NCBI GenBank assembly: GCA_002380945.1
Contig: DFWO01000168.1
Coordinates: forward strand, 1-6,306
Source of the DNA: Methylococcaceae bacterium UBA4132
GTDB lineage: Bacteria; Pseudomonadota; Gammaproteobacteria; Methylococcales; Methylomonadaceae
DNA: 6,306 bases
Direction of reading: 5' to 3'
A program made the position numbers and the translations under genes. Position 1 is the stretch's first letter. The number at the start of each line of letters is the position of its first letter. Positions 1-5,963 of the stretch are shown one piece after another. The notes under the pieces are model-generated. The model had not been told where the DNA came from and did not search any database. It saw only the letters and a program-made list of their open reading frames with translations.

Positions 1-5
1 CCTGT

Positions 6-1052
6 TTAGTGTAGCCACATCAGTATCTTGTTTAGTATAGCTAAATCATCATGTAATAAATCGTCAATCTCCATAATCACTCGTTCAGGTTTGATGTCCG
101 TTAAACAGCGTGTATGACCTAAAGGACATTCGCGTTTGAAACAAGGGGAACAATCTAAGCCTAAATAGATGATTTTGGCTTTGTCGCTTAACGGTGGGGT
201 GAAGTTGGGGTCTGATGAGCCGTACAGGGCGATAAGGTTTTTATTTAAGGCACTGGCAACGTGCATTAAGCCAGAATCATTACTAACTACGACATCGGCT
301 AGGGATAATAATTCTACCGCTTCGTTAATGCTGGTTTTGCCACTCAGGTCTAAACAGCGGTTATCGGTGAGTTGGTTAATTTCTGCGGCAACGGCTTGGT
401 CTTTGGCTGAACCGAATAGCCAAACTTGCCAGCCTTCGCTAATTTTATGATTTGCAACTTCAGCATAATGGGCAACAGGCCAGCGTTTGGCTATACCGTA
501 TTCTGCACCCGCACACAGAGCTAATACTTTGCTATTTTCTGGCAAGCCGTAGTGTTGTTTGAGTTGCGCTTGACGGTCTGGATTGACGATAAAAACGGGC
601 GTAGGGCAGGGTGGTACGGTATTGGAATTTGGATAAGCTAGCGCGACGAATCGTTGTACAGTTTTGCTTAACACGGTTTTATCCAAACGGCGCACATCGT
701 TGAGTAAGCCCCAGCGACATTCGCCAATATAACCTGTTCTGACTGGGATATTGGCAAAAAATGGCGTGAGAGCAGATTTCCATGTATTGGGTAATAGTAT
801 GGCTTGGTCGTAAGAATGTGAGCGCAAAGTTTTACCCAGTTTAACGCGCTCCATTAAACCCAGTTTGCCGCGCGTAACGGGCATAGGAATTGCCAAGGAC
901 ACTTCGGGGATATGAGAGGTTAATGCCAGTGTCCAAGGCGGTGCAATCACATCTATTTGGCAATCGGGATGCTGTTGTTTTAGCGTGATGAACAGGCTTT
1001 GTGCCATTACCATATCACCCACCCACGATGGGGCAACGATTAAAATACGCAT
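6..1052 (-). CDS. waaF: ADP-heptose:LPS heptosyltransferase II (WaaF)
   Basis: Glycosyltransferase family 9 enzyme. It transfers the second L-glycero-D-manno-heptose from ADP-heptose onto heptose I of the LPS inner core, at the cytoplasmic face of the inner membrane. Sequence support: N-terminal MRILIVAPSWVGDMVMAQSL with the family Asp at residue 13; the nucleotide-sugar-domain segment RWPVAHYAEV; and the C-terminal signature NDSGLMHVASAL followed by ALYGSSDPNFTPPL and the Cys-containing CSPCFKRECPLGHTRC typical of WaaF. The start at 1052 gives 348 residues, the usual length. It is preceded by AAAGGA at a 6-nt spacing. A longer reading to 1094 adds 14 unrelated residues read from a repeat and is rejected. 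The TAA stop is six bases from the window edge, so downstream partners cannot be seen. No convincing promoter is visible in the short leader; transcription may read in through the repeat at 1075-1161. Confidence 0.95.
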   Translation of the reverse strand: MRILIVAPSWVGDMVMAQSLFITLKQQHPDCQIDVIAPPWTLALTSHIPEVSLAIPMPVTRGKLGLMERVKLGKTLRSHSYDQAILLPNTWKSALTPFFANIPVRTGYIGECRWGLLNDVRRLDKTVLSKTVQRFVALAYPNSNTVPPCPTPVFIVNPDRQAQLKQHYGLPENSKVLALCAGAEYGIAKRWPVAHYAEVANHKISEGWQVWLFGSAKDQAVAAEINQLTDNRCLDLSGKTSINEAVELLSLADVVVSNDSGLMHVASALNKNLIALYGSSDPNFTPPLSDKAKIIYLGLDCSPCFKRECPLGHTRCLTDIKPERVIMEIDDLLHDDLAILNKILMWLH

Positions 1053-1058
1053 AGACAA

Positions 1059-1064
1059 TCCTTT
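1059..1064 (-). promoter_or_regulatory. Ribosome binding site of waaF
   Basis: AAAGGA on the minus strand lies 6 nt before the ATG at 1052. It decides the start: no comparable site precedes the upstream in-frame ATG at 1094, which lies inside a palindromic repeat. Seen directly in the sequence. Confidence 0.75.
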
Positions 1065-1074
1065 ATTAGTTACG

Positions 1075-1161
1075 GTAGCCCGTATGGAGTACAACGGAAT
1101 ACGAGATAAAATTGCAGTGGTAATGATAATCCCGCATTCCGCAAAGCTCCATGCGAACTAC
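1075..1161. repeat. Palindromic intergenic repeat, paired hairpins
   Basis: Two arms in inverted orientation, 1075-1107 and 1129-1161, match at about 23 of 33 positions when one is reverse-complemented. Both begin GTAG and share ATGGAG and CGGAAT. Each arm also folds by itself: CGTAT/ATACG (1081-1085 with 1099-1103) and CGCAT/ATGCG (1133-1137 with 1151-1155), each closing a 13-nt loop of the form GGAGNNNNNCGGA (the second read on the minus strand). It resembles the dispersed repeats beginning GTAGCCCG that are common between genes in gammaproteobacteria; that family assignment is from memory. It occupies most of the gap between waaF and the HNH gene and contains the stop codon of the latter. 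It could act as a weak terminator or mRNA-stability element, but there is no U-tract. Confidence 0.8.
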
Positions 1162-2276
1162 TTGTTCCACAATTGAAAAAATTTTTCAGCACACAAGGCA
1201 GACATTTTTTTCAAGTGTTCTTCGGTTAAGAGTTCGCCTTCTTTTGCACCGCAATTATCCCAAGCATATTTAAGAGCTATATCAAAAAGATTATCGGCCC
1301 TTTTTTTATTATTTTTAGCTTGAATAATTGGCATTATTTGCTCAAAAGCTTTATATATAGAGCGATTATACAGTTGTGTATTGTTATAAATATCCTCAAT
1401 ATCTTTTTCTGAAAGAAGTAAATTAACTTCGATTTCCAAATTTTTAGATGAAACAAGGTCTATTGCATAAACATGAGTAAAATTTTGTCCGTCATAGCTA
1501 TCTGAAAGAATAGCAACAATTCGATGTATTCCGAAATACTCTATATATCCAAATAGTTTCCCTAATTCATTATTGCCTGTTATTGCTATGCAATGGAAAA
1601 TCGTGTCTGATGGGCGATTTAAAACTAAATCCCGCTCATAAAAGTATCCAAAACAAGGTTTGTAATCATTTTTTAGATATTCAAGACCTACCGAAAAGAT
1701 TTGGGGTTTTATGTCATAATAAGCCGCTAAAGCTAAACATGACTTAATAACTGATTTACCAGATTCTTTATCTTCAATAAATTCAAAACTGGTTTTTAAA
1801 ACCTTATTTGAATAATCTTCTGTAACTTTAGCTTGATTAAATGGCGTATCAAAATCTGCGTTTGGAAAATCCTTTTTAGCACGATCAACGATTTGTTTTA
1901 ACTGTTTTTTATTTGCCGCTTTTATAGATACCTGTTGTATCGAGTCGTGATAACTTTTTTCGTAAACAGGCTTAAATATTGTATAAGTTCCATCTGAACG
2001 TAAAAGCAAATCGTCTCCAAGTATATTGTTTACTTGTTGTGAAGGAGCGTTCCCATTCTCTCTAGTAACGCCAAAAAATAAATTGAAGAAATTTAGCTGA
2101 GAAGCCAATTCAGCATCCCAACTACCGCCTTTTTTATTATTACAATCCTTGCAAATAAAGCCTTTAACTTTGAGTCTTCCACCTATTGCCTGTGGAATGA
2201 TATGTTCCTTTGAGTCGGTTTCGTTTGTTATTTCACAATCGCACAAAGCACAGTTAATTCTTACAGAGTTTTTCAT
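1158..2276 (-). CDS. HNH endonuclease-domain protein with unassigned C-terminal region
   Basis: 372-residue predicted soluble protein. The N-terminus carries a zinc-finger HNH motif: C9-x2-C12, E24-H25-IIP, GG at 32-33, C42-x2-C45-N46-N47, and D54. This order (CxxC, EHIIP, CxxCN, GxxxD) is that of the HNH_5-type group of His-Asn-His nucleases, with H25 and N46 or N47 the expected metal and catalytic residues and the four Cys a structural zinc site. Residues 60-372 match nothing I recognise. They include a hydrophobic core (KSCLALAAYYDI, LFGYIEYFGIHRIVAIL) that looks like a folded alpha/beta domain, and a Lys-rich C-terminus. There is no signal peptide or clear membrane helix. The gene is visibly more AT-rich than waaF, with many A/T runs, and stands alone between two hairpin repeats, which suggests acquisition. 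There is no partner methylase or toxin/antitoxin gene. A DNA-cutting role is expected from the family; a defence role is inference only. The start is the only Met before C9. Confidence 0.8.
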   Translation of the reverse strand: MKNSVRINCALCDCEITNETDSKEHIIPQAIGGRLKVKGFICKDCNNKKGGSWDAELASQLNFFNLFFGVTRENGNAPSQQVNNILGDDLLLRSDGTYTIFKPVYEKSYHDSIQQVSIKAANKKQLKQIVDRAKKDFPNADFDTPFNQAKVTEDYSNKVLKTSFEFIEDKESGKSVIKSCLALAAYYDIKPQIFSVGLEYLKNDYKPCFGYFYERDLVLNRPSDTIFHCIAITGNNELGKLFGYIEYFGIHRIVAILSDSYDGQNFTHVYAIDLVSSKNLEIEVNLLLSEKDIEDIYNNTQLYNRSIYKAFEQIMPIIQAKNNKKRADNLFDIALKYAWDNCGAKEGELLTEEHLKKMSALCAEKFFQLWNK

Positions 2277-2283
2277 GGTGTTA

Positions 2284-2289
2284 ATTATA
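2284..2289 (-). promoter_or_regulatory. Candidate -10 box of the HNH gene (possibly leaderless)
   Basis: A perfect TATAAT on the minus strand ends 7 nt before the ATG at 2276. At the usual -10 spacing, transcription would begin about at 2277, so the mRNA would have almost no leader. This fits the absence of a Shine-Dalgarno sequence near the ATG. The -35 match is poor (TGGTTG at a 16-nt spacing). Confidence 0.45.
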
Positions 2290-2311
2290 TTTTCATTGCT
2301 CCAGCCAACCA

Positions 2312-2383
2312 GTAAGATGGGTAGAACGCAGTGAAACCCATTGTTTCAGGTTTTTAGGCTTGTTGATGGGTTACTAACCTAAC
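2312..2383. repeat. Degenerate palindromic intergenic repeat
   Basis: Begins GTAAGATGGGTAGAACGCAG. A hairpin pairs ATGGGT (2317-2322) with ACCCAT (2336-2341) around the 13-nt loop AGAACGCAGTGAA. AACCCAT (2335-2341) can alternatively pair with ATGGGTT (2366-2372), giving a larger stem. The 13-nt loop differs only by transitions from the first hairpin loop at 1086-1098, so the repeats on both sides of the HNH gene look related. It fills the gap between the HMA-like gene and the HNH gene and may attenuate read-through. No U-tract follows on either strand. Confidence 0.6.
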
Positions 2384-2391
2384 TCACGCAA

Positions 2392-2838
2392 CTAACGAAA
2401 CAAACGTAACAGCGGTTTACGGTAGATAGTCAAATGCACGCCTAAATTAGCGAGAAATACATAGCTGGTTAAGCTATGCCTGCGTTTCCAGTGTTTCGGG
2501 CGCATAACCGCGAATGCTACCGACGCGCCTAAACTCACTAACATGGCTATTTTGTTATAGCGGCTGATATTCTTTTTGGATAACAAAGACTGCGAAACAG
2601 AAAGCTGACCTAATACGTTATCAATAGATGAATCAATATTGGCTTTTAATACGCCGATGTCTATAGCACTTGGGTCAAAGCGCACTAATAAGCTCCCCGT
2701 ATGAATATTTTCTTGCAATTTGGTAATCGCGGCTATGTTCAATAACTCTTTTTTCAGCGCGTTAAGTTTTAGCTGATTGCGTAGATTTTTATCACGAATC
2801 CTGATACGACCTGATGACGATGATACGATTCTGCTCAT
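2392..2838 (-). CDS. Small HMA-like-domain membrane protein
   Basis: 148 residues. Residues 1-75 look like a ferredoxin-fold heavy-metal-associated-type domain of the HMA_2 kind: a first strand with GRIRIRD (10-16), a helix, then NIHTGSLLVRFDPSAID (44-60), matching the usual pattern 'asV..n..tGslLv.YDp'. The CxxC metal-binding pair of classical HMA domains is absent, and there is no Cys in the protein, so metal binding by the usual route is unlikely. Two hydrophobic segments follow (about 97-112 and 123-138), separated by the basic stretch RPKHWKRRH, consistent with a two-helix membrane anchor. It is the last gene of the three-gene minus-strand cluster, 30 bp after the beta-propeller gene; the ribosome binding site is weak. 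Role unknown; it may tether or sense something for the cluster. The family call comes from pattern recognition, not a search. Confidence 0.7.
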   Translation of the reverse strand: MSRIVSSSSGRIRIRDKNLRNQLKLNALKKELLNIAAITKLQENIHTGSLLVRFDPSAIDIGVLKANIDSSIDNVLGQLSVSQSLLSKKNISRYNKIAMLVSLGASVAFAVMRPKHWKRRHSLTSYVFLANLGVHLTIYRKPLLRLFR

Positions 2839-2868
2839 TCTGCAATTTTAAATGTGTTGTTCTTTTGA

Positions 2869-3861
2869 TTATTTAACGAAGTTAAAACTATCAGCAACGG
2901 GTTCGATTTGAAACACGCGATTGGGCATTTTGGTGTTATAGGTTTTTTCTTTGCCGTTTTTGTCGCGTTCGCGCAATTTGAAGGTATTGCAGTCGGCGAT
3001 AAGGTGTGTGCCGAACGGGGTTTCAATTGCGTCTTGTACCCATTTAACAGGGAAATACTGATTAGTACCTGCAATCCGTTCAGTCAAATTAAAGTCTTTA
3101 TCGAATAATAATACTTCACCTTTACGCGAGTTGGACAGCATATAACCGCCAGAATGCGGGCGGATATGGTGTGCGCCGTTTAAATCACTGATGACGATCT
3201 CGGTTTCCAAGGTATTTCTGTCAATGCGAGCGACTTTGCCTTGGTAAAATAAAATCGTCAGCACTTTGCTGTTATCGTAAGGATCAACGATAGCAGAATT
3301 CAAATGCGTAGTTTGCAAACGACCAGGGTAATTTTTTAAACGGTGATCCATGGTTTTATCAATGACGCGCATACCACTACCGCCATACGCCTGATCATAA
3401 CCATGTTCAGTTGCCCACCATGACCAAATCAGTTCGCCCGATAAATCAAATTCTAACACCGCATCCACACCACTGGCGGTGACTAATAAACCGCGTTCGG
3501 TGCGACGTAGTGAACGCACTTGAGTCAATAATGGGCTACGAATTTCTAAATCAATTTCGCCGTTATCATTGAGGCGGGCTATATGTTCATCACCTGATAC
3601 GCCGTCCTCGCTACAGGGTAGTCCTGTAATGAAATATAAGCCTTCCCCTGCGACATATTGCAAGCCAAACGGTTTAATCGGGTGAATTTCGCCCAGTGAT
3701 TTAATGCCACCTAATTCGCCGTTATGTTCAAATAACTCCAATTTTCCGCCTGGTAAACCGCGAAATACATCATTGGATTTATCTTTGCCTCGAATGATAC
3801 GGTTTAATCTAAATTTGACATAATCCCAGTTAGTTTGTGGATAGGAAACGACGAATTTCAT
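2869..3861 (-). CDS. Beta-propeller protein (arylsulfotransferase/NHL-like fold), function unknown
   Basis: 330 residues, no signal peptide and no membrane segment, so probably cytoplasmic. Blade-like repeats alternate short beta strands with G/D turns: GLQYVAGEGLYFITG (66-80), IARLNDNGEIDLEI (94-107), GLLVTASGVDAVLEFDLSGE (124-143) followed by LIWSWWA, THLNSAIVD (185-193), GAHHIRPHSGGYMLSNSRKG (229-248) followed by EVLLFDKDFNL, and GTHLIADCNTFKLRERDKNG (284-303). 'xxEFDLsGelIWsW', 'THxNSA' and 'HxIRPxxGGYMLSNSRxG' resemble ASST-type propellers, but those are usually periplasmic and sulfotransferase activity cannot be claimed here. AGAG lies 8 nt before the ATG. The gene follows the membrane methyltransferase gene by 33 bp and precedes the HMA-like gene by 30 bp, so co-transcription is likely. 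It could be a scaffold or a lyase/lactonase-type enzyme; substrate unknown. Confidence 0.75.
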   Translation of the reverse strand: MKFVVSYPQTNWDYVKFRLNRIIRGKDKSNDVFRGLPGGKLELFEHNGELGGIKSLGEIHPIKPFGLQYVAGEGLYFITGLPCSEDGVSGDEHIARLNDNGEIDLEIRSPLLTQVRSLRRTERGLLVTASGVDAVLEFDLSGELIWSWWATEHGYDQAYGGSGMRVIDKTMDHRLKNYPGRLQTTHLNSAIVDPYDNSKVLTILFYQGKVARIDRNTLETEIVISDLNGAHHIRPHSGGYMLSNSRKGEVLLFDKDFNLTERIAGTNQYFPVKWVQDAIETPFGTHLIADCNTFKLRERDKNGKEKTYNTKMPNRVFQIEPVADSFNFVK

Positions 3862-3894
3862 GCTGATTGCTCTTTTAGTTTTGAATGGGTGATG

Positions 3895-4617
3895 TTAACG
3901 CATGGATTTTAAACGACCCGATTTTTTGAAAAATCGCATCGTTAAGAATGCACAGGTCATAATGACGGTGATGGCAATGAGTACGGTTTGATAATTGCCC
4001 AGTTGATTGGTTAAGTGTAATTTCCAAGCGATGATGGCAACAGGCACCATCACAGACATAAAAATTGTACCACCGTCTTTGACTGCTACAGCAGGCCAAT
4101 CAAACACATAACCTTTAACAGTGTCGGAAATGCCTGTCAGATTAGGAATCCAGCGCGGTACATCGTTACAAAAATCAGCGTAAGCTTGACCAAATTTTGC
4201 ACTTAAAAACGTTTCTTCACTGTGAACAATCAAGCGATAAATGATTAAAAACGCGACTGAACCAACGATAATACTGCCCCAATTACCCGCAACAAATAAG
4301 TAACCAATCGCAATGAGCTGATTACCCACATATAAAGGGTTACGGCAATGGGAAAACAAACCGCCTGTCACTAAATCCTCGGCGTAAATGCGTCGATTAC
4401 GTCCACCACGCACGATGTAATCAAGTCCGATAGTAACGATACGAAACGTTTGTCCTAAGGCAACCATCAGTAAACCTGCGCTCATAATATAGCAACTCGT
4501 AGCATCAGTTAGCGCGACAGGTGGCCAAATGAAGAACAGGGTTAAAATAAAGGCAGGAAAGAGATAATTGCGGGTATGGAAAAAAAAGTTTCCCCATTGA
4601 TTAAATAAATCAGTCAT
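3895..4617 (-). CDS. Integral-membrane methyltransferase, ICMT/PEMT family
   Basis: 240 residues. The C-terminal half has the signature of the isoprenylcysteine carboxyl methyltransferase / phospholipid methyltransferase superfamily: GLFSHCRNPLYVGN (86-99), a hydrophobic pair of segments (about 100-131), then the acidic E134-E135 and KFGQAYADFCNDVPRWIP (141-158). In the family the (R)(N/H)PxY and E...Y...R.P elements bind S-adenosylmethionine within the membrane. Further hydrophobic stretches lie at about 19-36, 44-62, 185-200 and 208-228. Bacterial members methylate lipids or small hydrophobic molecules; the substrate here is unknown. This is the first gene of the minus-strand cluster and starts 145 bp beyond the tRNA-Leu gene, with that gene's terminator between them, so it needs its own promoter; none is convincing. 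The Shine-Dalgarno is poor. The last 80 residues extend past the core motif and may form an added two-helix module. Confidence 0.85.
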   Translation of the reverse strand: MTDLFNQWGNFFFHTRNYLFPAFILTLFFIWPPVALTDATSCYIMSAGLLMVALGQTFRIVTIGLDYIVRGGRNRRIYAEDLVTGGLFSHCRNPLYVGNQLIAIGYLFVAGNWGSIIVGSVAFLIIYRLIVHSEETFLSAKFGQAYADFCNDVPRWIPNLTGISDTVKGYVFDWPAVAVKDGGTIFMSVMVPVAIIAWKLHLTNQLGNYQTVLIAITVIMTCAFLTMRFFKKSGRLKSMR

Positions 4618-4647
4618 AGGTTTAAATTTTGTCTGTGAATACGGTTA

Positions 4648-4664
4648 ATTTTAGAAATGCTAGT
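4648..4664 (+). repeat. 17-bp direct repeat, copy 1
   Basis: ATTTTAGAAATGCTAGT, 16 of 17 identical to the copy at 4874-4890. It lies in the leader region of the methyltransferase cluster, about 30 bp before its ATG. On the minus strand both copies lie upstream of a transcribed unit, so they may be a shared promoter-proximal element or a remnant of duplication around the tRNA. Confidence 0.5.
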
Positions 4665-4724
4665 TGCTTAAAGTTAGCAGGGGGAATTCTGATGTGAACA
4701 AGGCTGTAATGGCAAATTTTAGGC

Positions 4725-4757
4725 AAAAAAAAGGGACTACATGGTAATCCCTATTTT
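4725..4757 (-). terminator. Rho-independent terminator of tRNA-Leu, possibly bidirectional
   Basis: A 21-nt hairpin at 4732-4752 has an 8-bp stem (AGGGATTA with TAGTCCCT, one T-G pair) and a 5-nt loop. On the minus strand it is followed by a run of eight T beginning at the stem end. It lies about 10 nt past the tRNA 3' end. Read on the plus strand the same stem is followed by ATTTTTCTTT (4753-4762), so it may work both ways. Confidence 0.85.
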
Positions 4758-4761
4758 TCTT

Positions 4762-4848
4762 TGGTACCGAGAGCCGGAATCGAACCGGCACGATGTCACC
4801 ATCACCGGATTTTGAATCCGGCGCGTCTACCAGTTCCGCCATCCCGGC
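4762..4848 (-). tRNA. tRNA-Leu(CAA)
   Basis: 87 nt including an encoded CCA (4762-4764). The acceptor stem GCCGGGA pairs with TCTCGGT with two G-T pairs. The D-arm region contains TGGTAGACGC. The anticodon stem CCGGA/TCCGG closes the loop TTCAAAA with anticodon CAA (4812-4814), reading UUG codons. A long variable arm (class II) follows, and the T-arm GCCGG-TTCGATT-CCGGC is canonical. It is transcribed divergently from queA and ends at a strong terminator. A leucine tRNA beside queA also occurs in pseudomonads, as far as I recall, so this is probably an old neighbourhood. Confidence 0.97.
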
Positions 4849-4859
4849 ACAGAACGCAT

Positions 4860-4865
4860 ATTATA
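4860..4865 (-). promoter_or_regulatory. -10 box of tRNA-Leu
   Basis: A perfect TATAAT on the minus strand lies 11 nt before the tRNA 5' end, predicting a leader of about 5 nt. TG lies two bases upstream of the hexamer. No good -35 is present at 16-18 nt. Confidence 0.55.
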
Positions 4866-4873
4866 GGCAAAGC

Positions 4874-4890
4874 ATTTTAAAAATGCTAGT
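4874..4890 (+). repeat. 17-bp direct repeat, copy 2, within a short palindrome
   Basis: ATTTTAAAAATGCTAGT, the partner of 4648-4664. It overlaps a perfect palindrome AGCATTT-TAA-AAATGCT at 4871-4887, located between the divergent tRNA-Leu and queA starts. It lies just upstream of the tRNA -10 box (4860-4865), so it could be a regulator site or a -35/UP-like element. Function is inferred. Confidence 0.5.
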
Positions 4891-4925
4891 CTATTTTTAA
4901 ATATTTTTACTAATTTGAGTTTACT

Positions 4926-5948
4926 ATGAAAAAAAGTGATTTTAACTACCAGTTACCCGATGCACTAATTGCCCAAAAACCCTTAGCAAACCGTAATGCC
5001 AGTCGTTTGTTATGTATGAATCGAGACATGGGGATTGTAGTTGATAGGCGATTTACCGATTTTATTGATTTAATCAATGACAAAGATTTATTAGTGTTTA
5101 ATGACACTAAAGTGATTCCTGCACGACTATATGGTCAAAAAATCAGTGGTGGTAAAGTAGAAATTTTGCTGGAACGTATAATTGATGAGCATCATGCTAT
5201 TGCCCACATTCGTGCCAGTAAAGCACCGAAAGCTGGGGCAATCATTGAATTAGCGGAAGGTTATCGTTGTGAAGTGCAGGGTAGGGAGGATGATTTATTT
5301 GCCTTGGAATTTAAAGGTGACGACAGCATTCTCAATATTTTAGAAAAAATTGGGCATATTCCTTTACCGCCTTATATTACTCGTGCTGATGATGAAAGCG
5401 ATACACACCGCTATCAAACCGTGTTTGCTAAACAAGCGGGGGCAGTTGCCGCACCTACAGCGGGTTTGCATTTTGATGATGAGTTAATGGCAAAAATTCA
5501 AGCTAAAGGCATACAAACCGCGTTTGTTACTCTGCATGTGGGTAGTGGTACATTCCAACCTGTGCGCGTTGAGAACCTAGAAGAACATTTAATGCACAAA
5601 GAATATTTCATTGTGCCGTCGGCAACCGTCGAGGCAGTTCAGCGAGCAAGAGCGCGAGGTGGGCGGGTGATTGCGATTGGTACGACGGCGGTTAGAGCCT
5701 TAGAGTCTGCTTCGCAAAGCGGAACATTACAAGCAAGTTTTGGTGATACCCAGTTATTTATTACGCCCAGTTATGAATTTAAATCAGTTGATGCTTTATT
5801 GACTAACTTTCATTTGCCCGAATCGACGTTATTAATGCTGGTTTCTGCCTTTGCAGGTTATCAAGCGATTATGAACGCCTACCAACACGCCATAGCTCAG
5901 TCTTATCGTTTCTTTAGTTACGGCGATGCTATGTTTTTAAGTCGTTGA
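4926..5948 (+). CDS. queA: S-adenosylmethionine:tRNA ribosyltransferase-isomerase (QueA)
   Basis: Cytoplasmic enzyme that transfers and rearranges the ribosyl group of AdoMet onto preQ1 at position 34 of tRNAs with GUN anticodons, giving epoxyqueuosine. It is the step after Tgt in queuosine synthesis. 340 residues, a normal length. Family blocks in order: FNYQLPDALIAQKPL near the start, FNDTKVIPARL (58-68), GAVAAPTAGLHF (172-183), FVTLHVGSGTFQPV (200-213), HKEYF, TTAVRALE (253-260), TNFHLPEST (293-301) and RFFSYGDAM (328-336). All the diagnostic motifs are intact. The ATG at 4926 is preceded by TTGAG, with GAG 6 nt away, and starts the family N-terminus exactly. It is divergent from tRNA-Leu. 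The usual downstream partner tgt is not in the window: 358 bp of non-coding DNA with a MITE follows, so the common queA-tgt linkage is broken or separated here. No terminator is visible after the stop. Confidence 0.98.
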   Translation: MKKSDFNYQLPDALIAQKPLANRNASRLLCMNRDMGIVVDRRFTDFIDLINDKDLLVFNDTKVIPARLYGQKISGGKVEILLERIIDEHHAIAHIRASKAPKAGAIIELAEGYRCEVQGREDDLFALEFKGDDSILNILEKIGHIPLPPYITRADDESDTHRYQTVFAKQAGAVAAPTAGLHFDDELMAKIQAKGIQTAFVTLHVGSGTFQPVRVENLEEHLMHKEYFIVPSATVEAVQRARARGGRVIAIGTTAVRALESASQSGTLQASFGDTQLFITPSYEFKSVDALLTNFHLPESTLLMLVSAFAGYQAIMNAYQHAIAQSYRFFSYGDAMFLSR

Positions 5949-5963
5949 ATGAAGTCGAGCATG

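Noticed and set aside
169..450. Plus-strand reading frame of 93 residues inside waaF
   Set aside because: Antisense shadow of waaF with no family-like sequence and no ribosome binding site.
1053..1094. 14-residue N-terminal extension of WaaF from an upstream in-frame ATG
   Set aside because: It reads out of a palindromic repeat, has no ribosome binding site, and is not part of the family; the start at 1052 gives the standard 348 residues.
1075..1161. Rho-independent terminator for the HNH gene
   Set aside because: Hairpins are present but no U-tract follows on the minus strand; kept as a repeat only.
985..1176. Plus-strand reading frame of 63 residues across the waaF start and the repeat
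   Set aside because: Low-complexity composition; it overlaps waaF antisense and a palindromic repeat; no ribosome binding site.
2149..2334. Plus-strand reading frame of 61 residues over the HNH gene start
   Set aside because: Antisense to the zinc-finger coding region; no recognisable domain.
2835..3108. Small frames on both strands within the 3' end of the beta-propeller gene
   Set aside because: Out-of-frame shadows of a gene with clear blade-like repeats.
3875..4099. Cys/His-rich 74-residue minus-strand frame within the methyltransferase gene
   Set aside because: Out-of-frame shadow; the Cys/His content comes from the alternative reading of membrane-segment codons.
4660..4842. 60-residue minus-strand reading frame beginning MAELVDAPDSKSG
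   Set aside because: It is a translation of the tRNA-Leu gene and its terminator, a well-known spurious protein type.
4648..4890. Integration (att) sites of a genomic island at tRNA-Leu
   Set aside because: The repeats lie outside the tRNA rather than at its 3' end, no integrase gene is present, and the interval holds only the tRNA and its terminator.
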